A model generated the notes under the pieces. It saw only the letters and a program-made list of their open reading frames with translations, was not told the origin of the DNA and did no database searches. From NCBI GenBank assembly GCA_015521515.1, contig WANZ01000027.1, forward strand, positions 1 through 46,415: a stretch of DNA of 46,415 bases. The letters are read 5' to 3'. A program made the translations under genes and the position numbers. How positions within the stretch are numbered: position 1 is the first letter of the stretch; each line of letters starts with the position of its first letter. This DNA is from Candidatus Iainarchaeum sp. Lineage in GTDB: Archaea > Iainarchaeota > Iainarchaeia > JAADDC01. Positions 29,408 to 39,131 of this stretch are shown one piece after another.

Positions 29408-30046
29408 TTGAAAGTCGTAGGTGTTTAAATCAAATACGAGTAACTTATTAACCAGTCTTGGATTGCCAGTTAATGTATTTATAACTTCATTAGACCCTAT
29501 ACCGGCTGCCACTGAAAGTTCCGGAGTGGATACAATACATTCATCCTTTGGAGTGAAGGGAATCCTTTTCCTAGGGGATGTAACCATCCCCTTTCCTCTT
29601 CCTGCCGAAATACTAACAATGGGAATATCACTATCTATAGCCCTATCTATGAGGGCAGATTTCTCCTTCCACCTATCTAAACAGTCTACTACCACGTTAA
29701 AGCGGGTTATATCTACCTCCTTTATGTCAGTTCTCTTAAAGGAGATGTTTTCATGTCTATAGGATAACCTTTCCTTGAGAATCTCAACCTTCCACCGTCC
29801 AACGTCTTCTAACCCATAGAAGAACTGTCTGTTGAGGTTATGAGGTTCTACTTTGTCTCTGTCAACTACAACAATTTCTCCTATACCCGATCCAAGTAAA
29901 TTAGCTAGTACAAAGGTACCTAACCCCCCAGCCCCAGCTATAAGTAATCTCTTATCTCTTAGCTTCCACCATGCGTGTCTGCTCCTTTGGTATAGCTCAG
30001 CTGCGTGCCTATTCATCACCCCTTCAGAGTAATACCTCTTCATCAT
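29393..30046 (-). CDS. E1-like (ThiF/MoeB family) adenylyltransferase, 217 aa
   Basis: Nucleotide-binding motif AGAGGLGTFVLANLLGSGIG, then VVVDRDKVEPHNLNRQFF (Asp and the NLNRQ Arg/Gln that hold ATP-Mg) and VVVDCLDRW. The candidate nucleophile region is DECIVSTPEL. The structural CxxC...CxxC zinc site of MoeB/ThiF is absent. Such enzymes adenylate the C-terminal Gly of ubiquitin-like sulfur carriers (SAMP, MoaD, ThiS). The ATG-ATG at 30046 is preferred because a CTATTAAG box lies about 26 bp upstream; a GTG-initiated longer form is possible but runs through the promoter. Confidence 0.85.
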   Translation of the reverse strand: MMKRYYSEGVMNRHAAELYQRSRHAWWKLRDKRLLIAGAGGLGTFVLANLLGSGIGEIVVVDRDKVEPHNLNRQFFYGLEDVGRWKVEILKERLSYRHENISFKRTDIKEVDITRFNVVVDCLDRWKEKSALIDRAIDSDIPIVSISAGRGKGMVTSPRKRIPFTPKDECIVSTPELSVAAGIGSNEVINTLTGNPRLVNKLLVFDLNTYDFQLVEY

Positions 30047-30079
30047 CGCATTTTTAAATGGTGGAAGGATACTTAATAG

Positions 30080-31681
30080 GTGTACGGTCAAACCAATGTG
30101 GAGTACCTCCTCTTATTGGGAGCATCCATCATACTGGTAACTGTGACAGGTACCGCCCTTCTCAATACCTTAGAAGCTATATCTCAAGAAGTGTCGACTC
30201 CTAGTACTACAGAGGTAAATTTTGATGTTTTAAGAGATTATACAGTAGATATAAACTTTACCATACCGAAAAGCATGTTATTTAGTTATATCTATGTAAT
30301 AGTGGAATCTCCAGAATACGTTTCTACCGAATCCTTCCCTGTTTCAATAGATTACAATGTTGTTATTCTTTCTGATGGAGAGGAGGTAAACTACTCCATA
30401 TACGTTAATGATCAGCTCATAGAGAACGGTACCATCGCTCCCCAAACGTTAAGTAGAAGCTACACTGTGAATAATGAAGGGGAGTACAACATTTGTGCTG
30501 TGGTTCATATAGGGTCTAGGGAAGTTGGCAGCTGCTCTGCTGCCACAGTTTATAAAACTGCCGTATCTGGGTGGAAATACAGGAAGGCCTTGTTGGTTTA
30601 TAGTAATAAAGGTGGAGATGTAGTGTTCTACATCGACCTTAACACTAGAGCCCTCTATAATGAGAGGAAGATACGGAGCGACTGTGGAGATCTAAGAGTC
30701 CTCGACGAAAGAGGACAGGAAGTACCCATGTGGATATTACCTGGAACGTGTCTCTCAAACACGAGAATATTTCTCAGATCAACCTTAAAGAAGGGAGGTA
30801 CCACCTTCTTCTACGTATACTATGGAAATCCATCCGCTACCTCCATATCAAACCCAAAAAATGTTTTTGATGTGTATGAGGATTTCAGCGGAAGAACCAT
30901 TAATGGTTTCACCTTGGAACTCAACGAATCCAATATAGAGGAGCTTGGGGAAGGGAGTGCCTCCTATTATATTAGAAACGGAAGGTTATACTTTGATGTT
31001 ACGTTGTATAGAAGCAGGGATACTTACAGTTATGTATACAATGGAGTTCAGTTTACCAACACGTATCCGACGTGGAGATATTACATTATGAAGCCAACCG
31101 TTCCCATAAGAAATCCCCTCATTGTATACTCCGGAAGGGTAGAGAGCGGACGTGGAGATTATAGAACTGTCAGAAGCTACGGTACGTACATCCATACTTA
31201 CAAAGCTACTGCCCTCTTTGCAAATAAGAGTATAGGATATGGAGCGAAGGGGGCTTCATATAGCTCATCCACATGCAGGATAAGAAACGTCAAGATAGAT
31301 TGGTGGAGTATGGATGTGTGTAATGTAGTAATGGGTATAGGTGGGAGCTTTCCTAGAGACCTTGTAACTAGCGAGGTCTTCAATATAACAAACAGCTCAT
31401 CTGGAGAAGAGCTTACGAGGGCAGTGTGCTATAGATACTACGTAGATACCAAGAATTGTAGATATAGAACAGCCAGCGATGTAAAGGAGTATATTACTAC
31501 CTCCAACTCAAACCTTAGATTTGGTGTTATACTGCCCACCCAGCAAAAGTATACAGTGTTTGGTAGTGCAGTGCTAGACTACCAAAACTACTTTACGGTT
31601 AGGATGTACCTTGATTATATAGGCATGGGTCCGTCCACAGACTTCTCATATGGATTTGGACCGGAAGAGAGAGTAGCCTAA
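30080..31681 (+). CDS. Pilin-anchored DUF2341 surface protein, 533 aa
   Basis: The class III-type leader GQTNVEYLLLLGASIILVTV (G-Q-x-x-x-E, then a helix) would be processed like a pilin. A beta-sandwich domain (residues about 55-165) is followed by a DUF2341 domain, identifiable from GWKYRKALLVYSNKGG, then RVLDERGQEVPMWI and TTFFYVYYGNPSA (about 170-270). The last 260 residues form a further concanavalin/LamG-like beta domain with paired Cys. DUF2341 occurs in carbohydrate-binding surface proteins. Start GTG at 30080, with TTTTTAAA about 26 bp upstream. Tail-to-tail with rad50 (4-bp overlap). Confidence 0.75.
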   Translation: MYGQTNVEYLLLLGASIILVTVTGTALLNTLEAISQEVSTPSTTEVNFDVLRDYTVDINFTIPKSMLFSYIYVIVESPEYVSTESFPVSIDYNVVILSDGEEVNYSIYVNDQLIENGTIAPQTLSRSYTVNNEGEYNICAVVHIGSREVGSCSAATVYKTAVSGWKYRKALLVYSNKGGDVVFYIDLNTRALYNERKIRSDCGDLRVLDERGQEVPMWILPGTCLSNTRIFLRSTLKKGGTTFFYVYYGNPSATSISNPKNVFDVYEDFSGRTINGFTLELNESNIEELGEGSASYYIRNGRLYFDVTLYRSRDTYSYVYNGVQFTNTYPTWRYYIMKPTVPIRNPLIVYSGRVESGRGDYRTVRSYGTYIHTYKATALFANKSIGYGAKGASYSSSTCRIRNVKIDWWSMDVCNVVMGIGGSFPRDLVTSEVFNITNSSSGEELTRAVCYRYYVDTKNCRYRTASDVKEYITTSNSNLRFGVILPTQQKYTVFGSAVLDYQNYFTVRMYLDYIGMGPSTDFSYGFGPEERVA

Positions 31682-34239
31682 CGTTCTCTAACAACTGTGG
31701 TGGGATCGTTGCCGGTTTTGGCTCTCTCCATACGATATACAACGTCTGCATACTCAGAGAATACAGGATCATGGGTAATAAGAATGATTTGATCAAAGAG
31801 ACCCTCTTGGGTTGTGTTGTGAAGAAATTCAGCCAACTTTCTACTAATGTTTTCGTCAAGGTTGTGGGTAGGTTCGTCAAGGATGAGGAAACCGCTCTTT
31901 TTGCTGAGAAGATAAGCCATGGCTATCCGAAGAGCTAGTAAGGCTAGCATACGTTCTCCACCAGACAACACATCTACATCGTACCACTCATCCCCTTTTA
32001 CCTTGAGGGAGTAGGTATATCCAGACCGTGCACTTTCCATGGAGAAAGATATGTCCTTATAGTCGGAATACTGAGATCTGTAGACGGCATTCCACACCAG
32101 TTTTACGGTTTTATTAATGAGGTCCACCCTCCTCTTCCTAACCTCTTTTATACTTTCTTCCCACGCCCTTCTTACAAGTTCAAGACTGTCCCTTATAGTT
32201 TTTAGCCTTTCATAATCTCTTAACTCATCTTCCAAAATGGCTAACCGTCTTTTCATCTCCTCTAGCAATTTTTCCTTTTCTCTTAATGTTTCCTGAAGGC
32301 CCTTTAGGGTTCCTTCCAGCTCCTTCTTCTTGGAAACCAACTCTAAAAATTCCTTTCTAACCGCTTCCACCCTACTTTTCATATTGTTATATTCTCTTTC
32401 ATCCCATTGTAGGGATGATAATTGTTTCTCTAGAGCTTCTAGCTGAAGCTTTTTCCTGTAACTCTCCACCCTTTCCCTGTATCTCTCTATTGTTTGTGCG
32501 TCTATGTCTCCCAACTCTTTTAATGAATGTTCCGTTTTCTCTATTTCTTTCTCAACCTCTAGCAGCTCTTGCTGAAGGGAGCGTTTCCTGTTTATAATAT
32601 TGAGTGTGTTTATGGCGTCGGAAAGCCGTTTTCTTAATGCTTCTACCAAGGACGATATACGGCTCTTTTCCTCTTCGATACGTGAGAGCATTTCCCCCAA
32701 TTCTTTCAATCTTCTATCACTTTCTTCTATTTTTCTTTTTATGTCCTCTTTATTTGACAGCTGGTCTTTTAAATCCTTTAATCTGTCCTGCTTAACCTCT
32801 AAGGCCAAAACTCTTCGATGGACATCGTTGTATTCCCTCTCCATAACCTTTCTTTTTGCGAGGACAGCTTCCAACTCATTTTGTAACTTCTTCAGCTCCT
32901 CTTCTCTATGTGCTATTATCTCCTCTGCATGTACTTTGTCGATACTCCTTCCACAGAGGGGGCACCGGCCTTCTTTCAGTAGGTGAGACTGCTTAAGTAC
33001 CGATATACGACTTTTTAACTCCTCCTCAACCGATCTTAACTCTTCAAGGTTTTCTGTGAGGCTTTCCAGCCTATCTTTCAGGAAAGGAAGCTCATTAACT
33101 TCAGAGGACAGTCGCTTATACTCTTCTTCCTTCATTAGTAGGTGCTTTAGCTCCTCCTTCAGGGAAGAGATGTTTATCTCCAAAGAATAAAGCTCCTTCC
33201 TTATACCATTATGTTTATCCTCTATCTCTCTTAGTATATACTCCTTTTCTTCCAATTCTTTTTTTAATCTCTCCATATCAACCTCTTCTGCCTCTGGGAT
33301 GCTTTCCAATTCTTTGAGAATCCTTTCTCTCCTGCTTTTTAGGTGGTTTATAGTTCCCTCCAGAGACTTTTTCTTCTCCATCTTAGAGAGAAGTTCCTGA
33401 AGCATATCTTCATCCTTTTCAGACGCGTCAGGCCACTTTATCTCTTCCTTTAACCGTTTTACCTGGGCAGATAGTGTGATATACTTTTCTCTCTTCTCTT
33501 CAAGGGATCTAAGATTTACTTCAAGTTCTGAGAGCTCCTTCTTTAGCTTTTCCTCTGAGGAGGATAACGATTCAACCATAGAAGTTAATTCCATTACTCT
33601 TTCCCTAAGCGAGGACACCTTCTCCTCCTCTTTGGAAATGGATGTCTTTAGTTCCTCCTCTTCCTTTTTGTAGTCTGTTAATTTATCACCCTTCTGGCGT
33701 ATCTCATCCAAAAGCCTGTTATATATTCTAGTTATTACCTCCTTTGCCTCAAAAAACTCTTTCATACCCATAATGTCGTCTATCATCTTGGCCCTCTCCT
33801 TGGGAGAACTTTCATAGAACTCCAACATCTTGTTTTGTTCCCCGTATACAGCCTTCTCAAACAGCTTTGCATTAACGCCTAAGATGTCCTCTACCGTCTT
33901 ATTAGCATCCCTTTGCTTAGAAACAGAAAGAAGCTTACCATCCTCAGTCATTACGACAACGTCATCGCTCCCCCCTCGACCCAAACTCCTCTTTATAATG
34001 TATACATTATCCGTTTCAAGAACTACTTTTACCTCCGCCTTCTTAGCACCTCTTCTGATAACATCGTCTCCCCTTTTCCCAAAAAGAGCGAAGTGTATGG
34101 CTTCGGCTATAGAACTTTTCCCGCTACCGTTAACACCATATATAACGTTCAGTCCCCTTTCAAATGACAGAGAACTGCCGTAATTTCCATTTATTTCTCC
34201 ATGGGACTTCCAGTTTTTAATGTGGACTTCACGGATCAT
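31678..34239 (-). CDS. rad50: Rad50 ATPase, 853 aa
   Basis: ABC-type head split by a long coiled coil. Walker A GVNGSGKSSIAEA near residue 37; zinc hook GRCPLCGRS near 430; signature motif VLSGGERMLALLALR and Walker B GFLILDEPTHNLDE near the C-terminus. Works with Mre11 in double-strand break processing. In thermophilic archaea rad50 usually sits beside mre11, herA and nurA, none of which is in this window. Start ATG at 34239; a TATA-like AAAATAAAT lies about 28 bp upstream and faces the Mut7-C gene too. Confidence 0.95.
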   Translation of the reverse strand: MIREVHIKNWKSHGEINGNYGSSLSFERGLNVIYGVNGSGKSSIAEAIHFALFGKRGDDVIRRGAKKAEVKVVLETDNVYIIKRSLGRGGSDDVVVMTEDGKLLSVSKQRDANKTVEDILGVNAKLFEKAVYGEQNKMLEFYESSPKERAKMIDDIMGMKEFFEAKEVITRIYNRLLDEIRQKGDKLTDYKKEEEELKTSISKEEEKVSSLRERVMELTSMVESLSSSEEKLKKELSELEVNLRSLEEKREKYITLSAQVKRLKEEIKWPDASEKDEDMLQELLSKMEKKKSLEGTINHLKSRRERILKELESIPEAEEVDMERLKKELEEKEYILREIEDKHNGIRKELYSLEINISSLKEELKHLLMKEEEYKRLSSEVNELPFLKDRLESLTENLEELRSVEEELKSRISVLKQSHLLKEGRCPLCGRSIDKVHAEEIIAHREEELKKLQNELEAVLAKRKVMEREYNDVHRRVLALEVKQDRLKDLKDQLSNKEDIKRKIEESDRRLKELGEMLSRIEEEKSRISSLVEALRKRLSDAINTLNIINRKRSLQQELLEVEKEIEKTEHSLKELGDIDAQTIERYRERVESYRKKLQLEALEKQLSSLQWDEREYNNMKSRVEAVRKEFLELVSKKKELEGTLKGLQETLREKEKLLEEMKRRLAILEDELRDYERLKTIRDSLELVRRAWEESIKEVRKRRVDLINKTVKLVWNAVYRSQYSDYKDISFSMESARSGYTYSLKVKGDEWYDVDVLSGGERMLALLALRIAMAYLLSKKSGFLILDEPTHNLDENISRKLAEFLHNTTQEGLFDQIILITHDPVFSEYADVVYRMERAKTGNDPTTVVRER

Positions 34240-34263
34240 CAAGGTTATATTCTAAACGTACAC

Positions 34264-34274
34264 CATTTATTTTG
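34264..34274. promoter_or_regulatory. Bidirectional TATA box, rad50 / Mut7-C
   Basis: CATTTATTTTG (CAAAATAAATG on the minus strand) is about 28-30 bp from the rad50 ATG (34239) and 27-28 bp from the ATG at 34297. Confidence 0.45.
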
Positions 34275-34296
34275 ATGGAGGTGGAGCGTGGAATCG

Positions 34297-34782
34297 ATGA
34301 GGTTCCTTGTGGATGCCATGTTGGAAAAGCTGGCAGAATGGTTGAGAATATTGGGATATGATACAGTATCAGCATCTGATTTATCCATACTGGATGATGA
34401 CTACCTTTTGGATATAGCAGAATATGAGGATAGGATTCTTTTAACGAAGGACAGAGAATTATACGAACGTGCAAGGAAGGAGGGTGTGTCTACTCTTTTA
34501 GTGGAGGGTAATGATGTGGAGGAACAGCTTGCCTTTCTTGTAAGGAAGGGTACAATAGAATTAAAGGATGCACCATCCCTTGAGAGATGTCCAAGGTGCA
34601 ACGGAATCCTAAGAAAAGCTAATCGATCTGAGGTAAAAGGGCAGGTACCCATGGGTGTATATATGAGCAGGGAGGAGTTTTGGATATGCACAAGCTGTGG
34701 ACAAGTATACTGGAAAGGGTCTCACTGGACAAGGATAAAAGAGTTTGTAGAAAGGATAAGGGAGAAACTAGATAAGGGTTGA
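34297..34782 (+). CDS. Mut7-C RNase-domain protein, 161 aa
   Basis: PIN-like N-terminal half: MRFLVDAMLEKLAEWLRILG with catalytic-type Asp residues (FLVDAML, ILDDDYLL, LLTKDREL), then a zinc ribbon (LERCPRCNGIL ... WICTSCGQVYW). This is the PF01927/Mut7-C arrangement; bacterial and archaeal members are predicted RNases. The ATG at 34297 starts exactly at the conserved domain and agrees with the TATA spacing; an in-frame GTG three codons upstream is less likely. Overlaps aEF1B at the 3' end by 15 bp. Confidence 0.85.
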   Translation: MRFLVDAMLEKLAEWLRILGYDTVSASDLSILDDDYLLDIAEYEDRILLTKDRELYERARKEGVSTLLVEGNDVEEQLAFLVRKGTIELKDAPSLERCPRCNGILRKANRSEVKGQVPMGVYMSREEFWICTSCGQVYWKGSHWTRIKEFVERIREKLDKG

Positions 34783-35034
34783 GAGTTCCACCTCGAAGGA
34801 ATCGATCTCTTCAATACCCCTTAAAGCCTCTTCTACCCTTTCCTGTGCTCCCTCCTCATCGGGCACAATTACACTTAGCTTAAGAATCTTGTATCCAAAG
34901 GCAAGAGGTTCTTCCTCCATGCTCTTTAGTTTGGCCACGTTGGGAATAGATGTTCCTATCTTTTCCCTTATTTTAGGAAGATCTTCCACCTCCTTAGGAT
35001 GTATGCGATAGACCAGCAGTACATCTCCCATCAT
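34768..35034 (-). CDS. ef1b: Elongation factor 1-beta (aEF1B), 88 aa
   Basis: The complete archaeal EF-1beta fold: VLLVYRIHPKEVEDLPKIRE at the start, AKLKSMEEEPLAFGYKILKL in the middle (the E..p.AFGl motif) and EALRGIEEIDSFEVELST at the end. It is the nucleotide exchange factor for aEF1A. A GGGGTGAT Shine-Dalgarno lies just upstream of paired ATGs. Cotranscribed with the zinc-ribbon gene 8 bp upstream, a pairing seen in many archaea. Confidence 0.94.
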   Translation of the reverse strand: MMGDVLLVYRIHPKEVEDLPKIREKIGTSIPNVAKLKSMEEEPLAFGYKILKLSVIVPDEEGAQERVEEALRGIEEIDSFEVELSTLI

Positions 35035-35042
35035 ATCACCCC

Positions 35043-35207
35043 TTAGGGACCTTCAAATCCGCAGCTGTTGCACATGTATCTTGAGGCTCTGCTTCTGCAT
35101 TCCAAACATCTTACAATTTCTGCCTCACCGCACGAGGGACACTTGAAGGATACATACTCTCCGGGTCCTACCTCCCTACCACAAGAGGTGCAACGTTTGG
35201 TGATCAT
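35043..35207 (-). CDS. Small zinc-ribbon protein (DUF1610-like), 54 aa
   Basis: Four CxxC knuckles: RCTSCGR, FKCPSCGE, VRCLECRS and YMCNSCGF, ending FEGP. This is the archaeal HVO_2753/DUF1610-type double zinc-finger protein that normally precedes the EF-1beta gene. TTATATAG (35229-35237) is about 26 bp upstream of the ATG, so the two-gene message is leaderless. The TATA box lies over the last codons of reverse gyrase. Binding to RNA or ribosomes is presumed. Confidence 0.85.
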   Translation of the reverse strand: MITKRCTSCGREVGPGEYVSFKCPSCGEAEIVRCLECRSRASRYMCNSCGFEGP

Positions 35208-35229
35208 GTTGTGAGGTTAGAGGGGAAAT

Positions 35230-38200
35230 CTATATAATCCCCCTTGTTGATACTATCTCCCTGTAGAGTTCCTTAAGTACATCCATATAATGTAACCTTC
35301 CTTCCTCAATCTCCTCCATGAGCATTTCTAACATCTTTGTTCTTTCCTCGGAAACAAGATCGTAGAACTTCGAGTTGAGGTAGTTAAACACTTCTATACC
35401 CCTTCTTGTAGGATACAATCTGCGCTTACTTTTAGTTTCTATTATGTATCTTCTTTCTAGTAGCTTTTGTAGGATGGTGGCGTATGTAGACGGCCTGCCT
35501 ATGCCCCTCTCCTTCATGAGGGCCACTACATCACTTTGGGTATATAGTGGTATCTTAGATGCCTTGTAGGATAAAACAGAAAGAGGTTTATACGCTCCCT
35601 CCTTTAGGGGTGATGGTTCGATGTTCTCCAGAACCATCCACCCCCTTTCCACTATATCTGATATCCTCTCTTCTTCTGTGGATAGTGCCTCTAGTGTAAC
35701 TCTGTACTTTGAAACAATTACCTTCGCCTCCTTCATCTGGCTTTCCATAAATCTCCTAAAGATAAGATCGTATAGCCTTAGGTGCTGCTTGCTGATACCC
35801 TCCACCACTATTTCTCCCTCCCTTATGTATCTAATTAACGTCTCTGTATCAAGGGACCGTGTAGGCCTTATACATTCGTGAGCTCCTTCTCTGCCCCATG
35901 ATCTGCCCCTAAAGTAATCTTCTCCCCATTTGGAGGATATATACTCCTTTGCAATGGCTATTCCGGTAGAGGATACGTGAGTAGAATCGGTTCTATGGTA
36001 TGTTATAAGACCTGCCTCGAAGAGATCTTGGGCAAGATCCATAATCTCCTTGGCCCCGAGACGTAGAACATTACCCCCATCCCTTATAAGGGTGTCTGTA
36101 GTAAAGGGTGGAGGTGGGTGTTTGATCTCCTCTCTACTTTCCAATAGTTCTATCCGTATAATACCACTGTTACCATAAGCTTTTGCTTGGTTTATATTTC
36201 TGAAAGGTGTTTCAAATACGAATCTGCCAACCTCTGTATCTACAGAAAGGAACACCGCTACCTGTTTCTTGTGCTCCATATATCTCTCAATGATCCATCC
36301 AAGTACAGGTGTTTGAACCCTTCCAGCGGAGAGCCCTCTGTTGCCAAAAACAGTCCACAGCTTTTGGGATAGCTCAAAACCTATCCACCGATCTTCAACC
36401 CTTCTTACAATCTGGGCATCTACCCTGTTTATATTAAAGGATCTGGGCTCCCTTATAGCCTTTAGGAGGGCGTTCTTTGTAACCTCGTGGAACTCAGATC
36501 TTTTAATGGATGGATTATAGGGAGATATAGCTAGCATTACATCCCATGCAATCTTTTCACCTTCCGTATCTGGATCTGTACCTATGAGGACCTCATCCAT
36601 CTCAAGAGCAAACAATCTCAACGCATTAACCCTCTCTATGGCATCTTCTAGGTCTGTACTTCCACATTTTGGGCACACATTATCTGTAGTTTGTGTACCA
36701 CATTGATTGCATCGTTTGATGGTAGTATAAACGGGTATTATCCTATCGTTTACCAGCACACCATGAAATCCTCTATCTGTTACCAGGTCAAACATGTGCC
36801 CTCTCGTTGCCACCACGTTTACAATTGTATCTCCTGTGGTAACCTCATAGCCTCTAATACTTCCTATTCTGTACACAGACGGCCTCCCAAAGAATCTTGC
36901 TATTGTTCTTGCTTTGTTGGGGGATTCTACCACGAATAATATTGTTCTTACAGGATCCTTCCAGGATCTTTCCCTAATCCTCCTTCGTTCTTCGTCAATC
37001 TTTCTTAGGATATCCTCAAGGTTTACTTCTTTCACAGGGGAGAACGATTCTCCATACACGTTGAACAGAATACGTCTTAACAGCTCAAACACCTTTTCAT
37101 TGTCCACTATTAGCAGCGATAACCCCGTGGTTACTCCACCTGCATACATTCTTGAGGCTCTTCCAGAGCCTTGGATATATGTTTTGTAATCGGGGATAAT
37201 GATGTATAACTTATCTCCCTCTTCTATTACTATATCTGGATGCTCCTTTAGCTTGTCAAGGATTTCCCTCTTAGATATAAGCTCCCTTAGCATCTTCTTT
37301 GCCTCCTCCAGATCCTCCTCCCTTGCGTATCTTCTAAGCCTGTTTGCCAAGGTTCTCAGAGAGGAATCAGATGTTATGTCATATAGTATATCCAGAAGAA
37401 AGGCAGCTCTCCCAGGATTTATTCCTTCGAAGTCCATACCAAACCTAAACTTGGGGACACCCACAAATACGGTATACCTTACTCTTTCCGGCAGGTCGAT
37501 GCCCCTTACAAGGGTTCCATAGTAGTAGGCAGATCCTACAAGTATATCAACTTCCCCCTTTGCGAATGACTCAAGTGCACTTACGGCTTTTTCTCCCCCT
37601 GCGAAGGCAGCTCTTATTCCAATATTGTTTAACTCATCGGTAATCCGTTTTGCTTCGTCTTCTCCGTGGGATACGAATATGATTCCTCCACCACCTAACC
37701 TTCTTATCCAGTAGGATATGTCATCTTCTTTTGTATAAACGTTAATCACATTCCTTAGCTGAGCCCTAGAGGAGCCCACCTCAAAATCAAGCAACTCTCT
37801 AAACAACCTTGATCTTAACCCTCTAGATCTACCTGTAGCTGATGCAACAACAAGAGATCCTTTTATATCTTTTTTCCTTTTCTTTAGGATCTTTTCGAGG
37901 TGTTCAACCTTTTTTCTGTCCCCTTTTCCTCTAGCCAGGAGTATCTTTTCCCTTATAAGGGAAAGGGCAGTTTCTATGTCCTTTTCTTGAAATCCTAGTA
38001 ATAAAAGCACCCTATCTATATTCTTAGAGGATTTAAGGAGCGCATCTACGTCATCTACAAAGATGAAGTCGAACTTTACAGGAATGTCTTCAAAGCGACG
38101 AGCCAGAAACTGCGAGGTGGTAACCAAAATACGGAAATCCCCACTCCTTAAACGTTCCATTATTTCCTCCTTTCTCTTCTGAGTCATGGCAGAGTAGAAT

Positions 38201-38655
38201 CCAATCGCATCTTCCCTGAAGGACAGTCTATCCAGTGTTTGTTTTACCAGTGTGGAGGTAGGAACGATAATGTAAGATCTTTTGCCCTTTTCTGCTAAAA
38301 AGGCTGCATACATGGTTCCAAAGAGCGATTTTCCCACACCAGTTGGCGCCACAATAGAAAATGATTTGTTTAGTAGCAAGCGCTTTGTCCATGAGCGCTG
38401 AGCACTCCACAAAGGATAACCGGTGTACTTCTTAAAGAATGCTTCGAATTCCTCTAATCCATTTACAGTATTGTATATGAGTGTATACCCATCTTTATTC
38501 TTTAAATGAGAGAACACCGTCTTTACTAATGTGTTATAATTCCCTTCTTCCACCTCATCGGTCAAACATCTTTTACATGGAAGGTGTTTTTCCAGTCTTG
38601 AGTCGTCTATTTCCCCTCTACAGTTGGGGCAGAGGTTGGTGAAGAGGGCCTTCAT
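35230..38655 (-). CDS. rgy: Reverse gyrase, 1141 aa
   Basis: N-terminal zinc finger (LCPNCRGEI ... PCKRC, C9-C30), SF2 helicase-like domain (PTGVGKSLFGT; FVDDVDALL in place of DEAD), then a type IA topoisomerase with toprim (VVESPNKARTIARFFG; GTDPDTEGEKIAWD), an internal zinc finger (RCNQCGTQTTDNVCPKC) and the active-site Tyr in AGLITYHRTDSTH. It introduces positive supercoils using ATP and is a marker of hyperthermophiles. A longer frame exists upstream but the true start is ATG 38655: the first zinc finger follows at once and TTTTAAGT lies about 28 bp upstream. Confidence 0.97.
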   Translation of the reverse strand: MKALFTNLCPNCRGEIDDSRLEKHLPCKRCLTDEVEEGNYNTLVKTVFSHLKNKDGYTLIYNTVNGLEEFEAFFKKYTGYPLWSAQRSWTKRLLLNKSFSIVAPTGVGKSLFGTMYAAFLAEKGKRSYIIVPTSTLVKQTLDRLSFREDAIGFYSAMTQKRKEEIMERLRSGDFRILVTTSQFLARRFEDIPVKFDFIFVDDVDALLKSSKNIDRVLLLLGFQEKDIETALSLIREKILLARGKGDRKKVEHLEKILKKRKKDIKGSLVVASATGRSRGLRSRLFRELLDFEVGSSRAQLRNVINVYTKEDDISYWIRRLGGGGIIFVSHGEDEAKRITDELNNIGIRAAFAGGEKAVSALESFAKGEVDILVGSAYYYGTLVRGIDLPERVRYTVFVGVPKFRFGMDFEGINPGRAAFLLDILYDITSDSSLRTLANRLRRYAREEDLEEAKKMLRELISKREILDKLKEHPDIVIEEGDKLYIIIPDYKTYIQGSGRASRMYAGGVTTGLSLLIVDNEKVFELLRRILFNVYGESFSPVKEVNLEDILRKIDEERRRIRERSWKDPVRTILFVVESPNKARTIARFFGRPSVYRIGSIRGYEVTTGDTIVNVVATRGHMFDLVTDRGFHGVLVNDRIIPVYTTIKRCNQCGTQTTDNVCPKCGSTDLEDAIERVNALRLFALEMDEVLIGTDPDTEGEKIAWDVMLAISPYNPSIKRSEFHEVTKNALLKAIREPRSFNINRVDAQIVRRVEDRWIGFELSQKLWTVFGNRGLSAGRVQTPVLGWIIERYMEHKKQVAVFLSVDTEVGRFVFETPFRNINQAKAYGNSGIIRIELLESREEIKHPPPPFTTDTLIRDGGNVLRLGAKEIMDLAQDLFEAGLITYHRTDSTHVSSTGIAIAKEYISSKWGEDYFRGRSWGREGAHECIRPTRSLDTETLIRYIREGEIVVEGISKQHLRLYDLIFRRFMESQMKEAKVIVSKYRVTLEALSTEEERISDIVERGWMVLENIEPSPLKEGAYKPLSVLSYKASKIPLYTQSDVVALMKERGIGRPSTYATILQKLLERRYIIETKSKRRLYPTRRGIEVFNYLNSKFYDLVSEERTKMLEMLMEEIEEGRLHYMDVLKELYREIVSTRGII

Positions 38656-38678
38656 CCCACATAGTTTGCTGGGAGAGT

Positions 38679-38688
38679 ACTTAAAACC
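38679..38688. promoter_or_regulatory. Bidirectional TATA box, rgy / zpr1
   Basis: ACTTAAAACC (GGTTTTAAGT on the minus strand) lies 25-29 bp from both the reverse gyrase ATG (38655) and the GTG at 38709. Confidence 0.5.
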
Positions 38689-38708
38689 CTGTGGATATAT
38701 GCCTCTAT

Positions 38709-39131
38709 GTGGTGAAAAAACTATATGAGGGAAAGGGGAAGTGCCCTGTGTGCGGATCAGAAACAAAGATAGAGGCGTTCTTATATCCTTTGCAATATTT
38801 GGAAGGTAGTGTCGTAATGTTTGTGGAGAAGTGTAGTAATTGTGGATTTGTTGATAGAACTGTATTCTCGGTCGATGAAAAACTAGAAGAAAAAAGATTC
38901 GTTTATGATGAAAAAACATCAAATACACTGATATACATCCCTCCATATGCAAGGATAGAAGTTCCAGATATGGGTATAGTACTGGAGATGAGGGAAGGTT
39001 TTGGGGGCAGGATAACCACCTTGGAAGGTATTATAAGGATGATAGAGGAGGATGCAAAGGTTGCTATTGAGGATAAGGTTAAGGGCAAGGAAATCATTCT
39101 TAAGAATGTGAAAGTTTTGAGCCATGTCTGA
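38709..39131 (+). CDS. ZPR1-type zinc finger protein, 140 aa
   Basis: One ZPR1 module: zinc ribbon GKCPVCGSETKI ... EKCSNCGFVDR, then the beta domain with EVPDMGIVLEMREGFGGRITTLEG, the ZPR1 signature. Eukaryotic ZPR1 binds and helps fold eEF1A; archaeal single-module versions are poorly characterised. I favour the GTG at 38709 from TATA spacing; a GTG at 38691 would add six residues. The 3' end overlaps the convergent TGT gene by 32 bp. Confidence 0.85.
   Translation: MVKKLYEGKGKCPVCGSETKIEAFLYPLQYLEGSVVMFVEKCSNCGFVDRTVFSVDEKLEEKRFVYDEKTSNTLIYIPPYARIEVPDMGIVLEMREGFGGRITTLEGIIRMIEEDAKVAIEDKVKGKEIILKNVKVLSHV

Noticed and set aside
38656-38952. N-terminal extension of reverse gyrase (about 99 codons)
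   Set aside because: It would overlap the zpr1 gene and the promoter; the family's first zinc finger starts right after ATG 38655.
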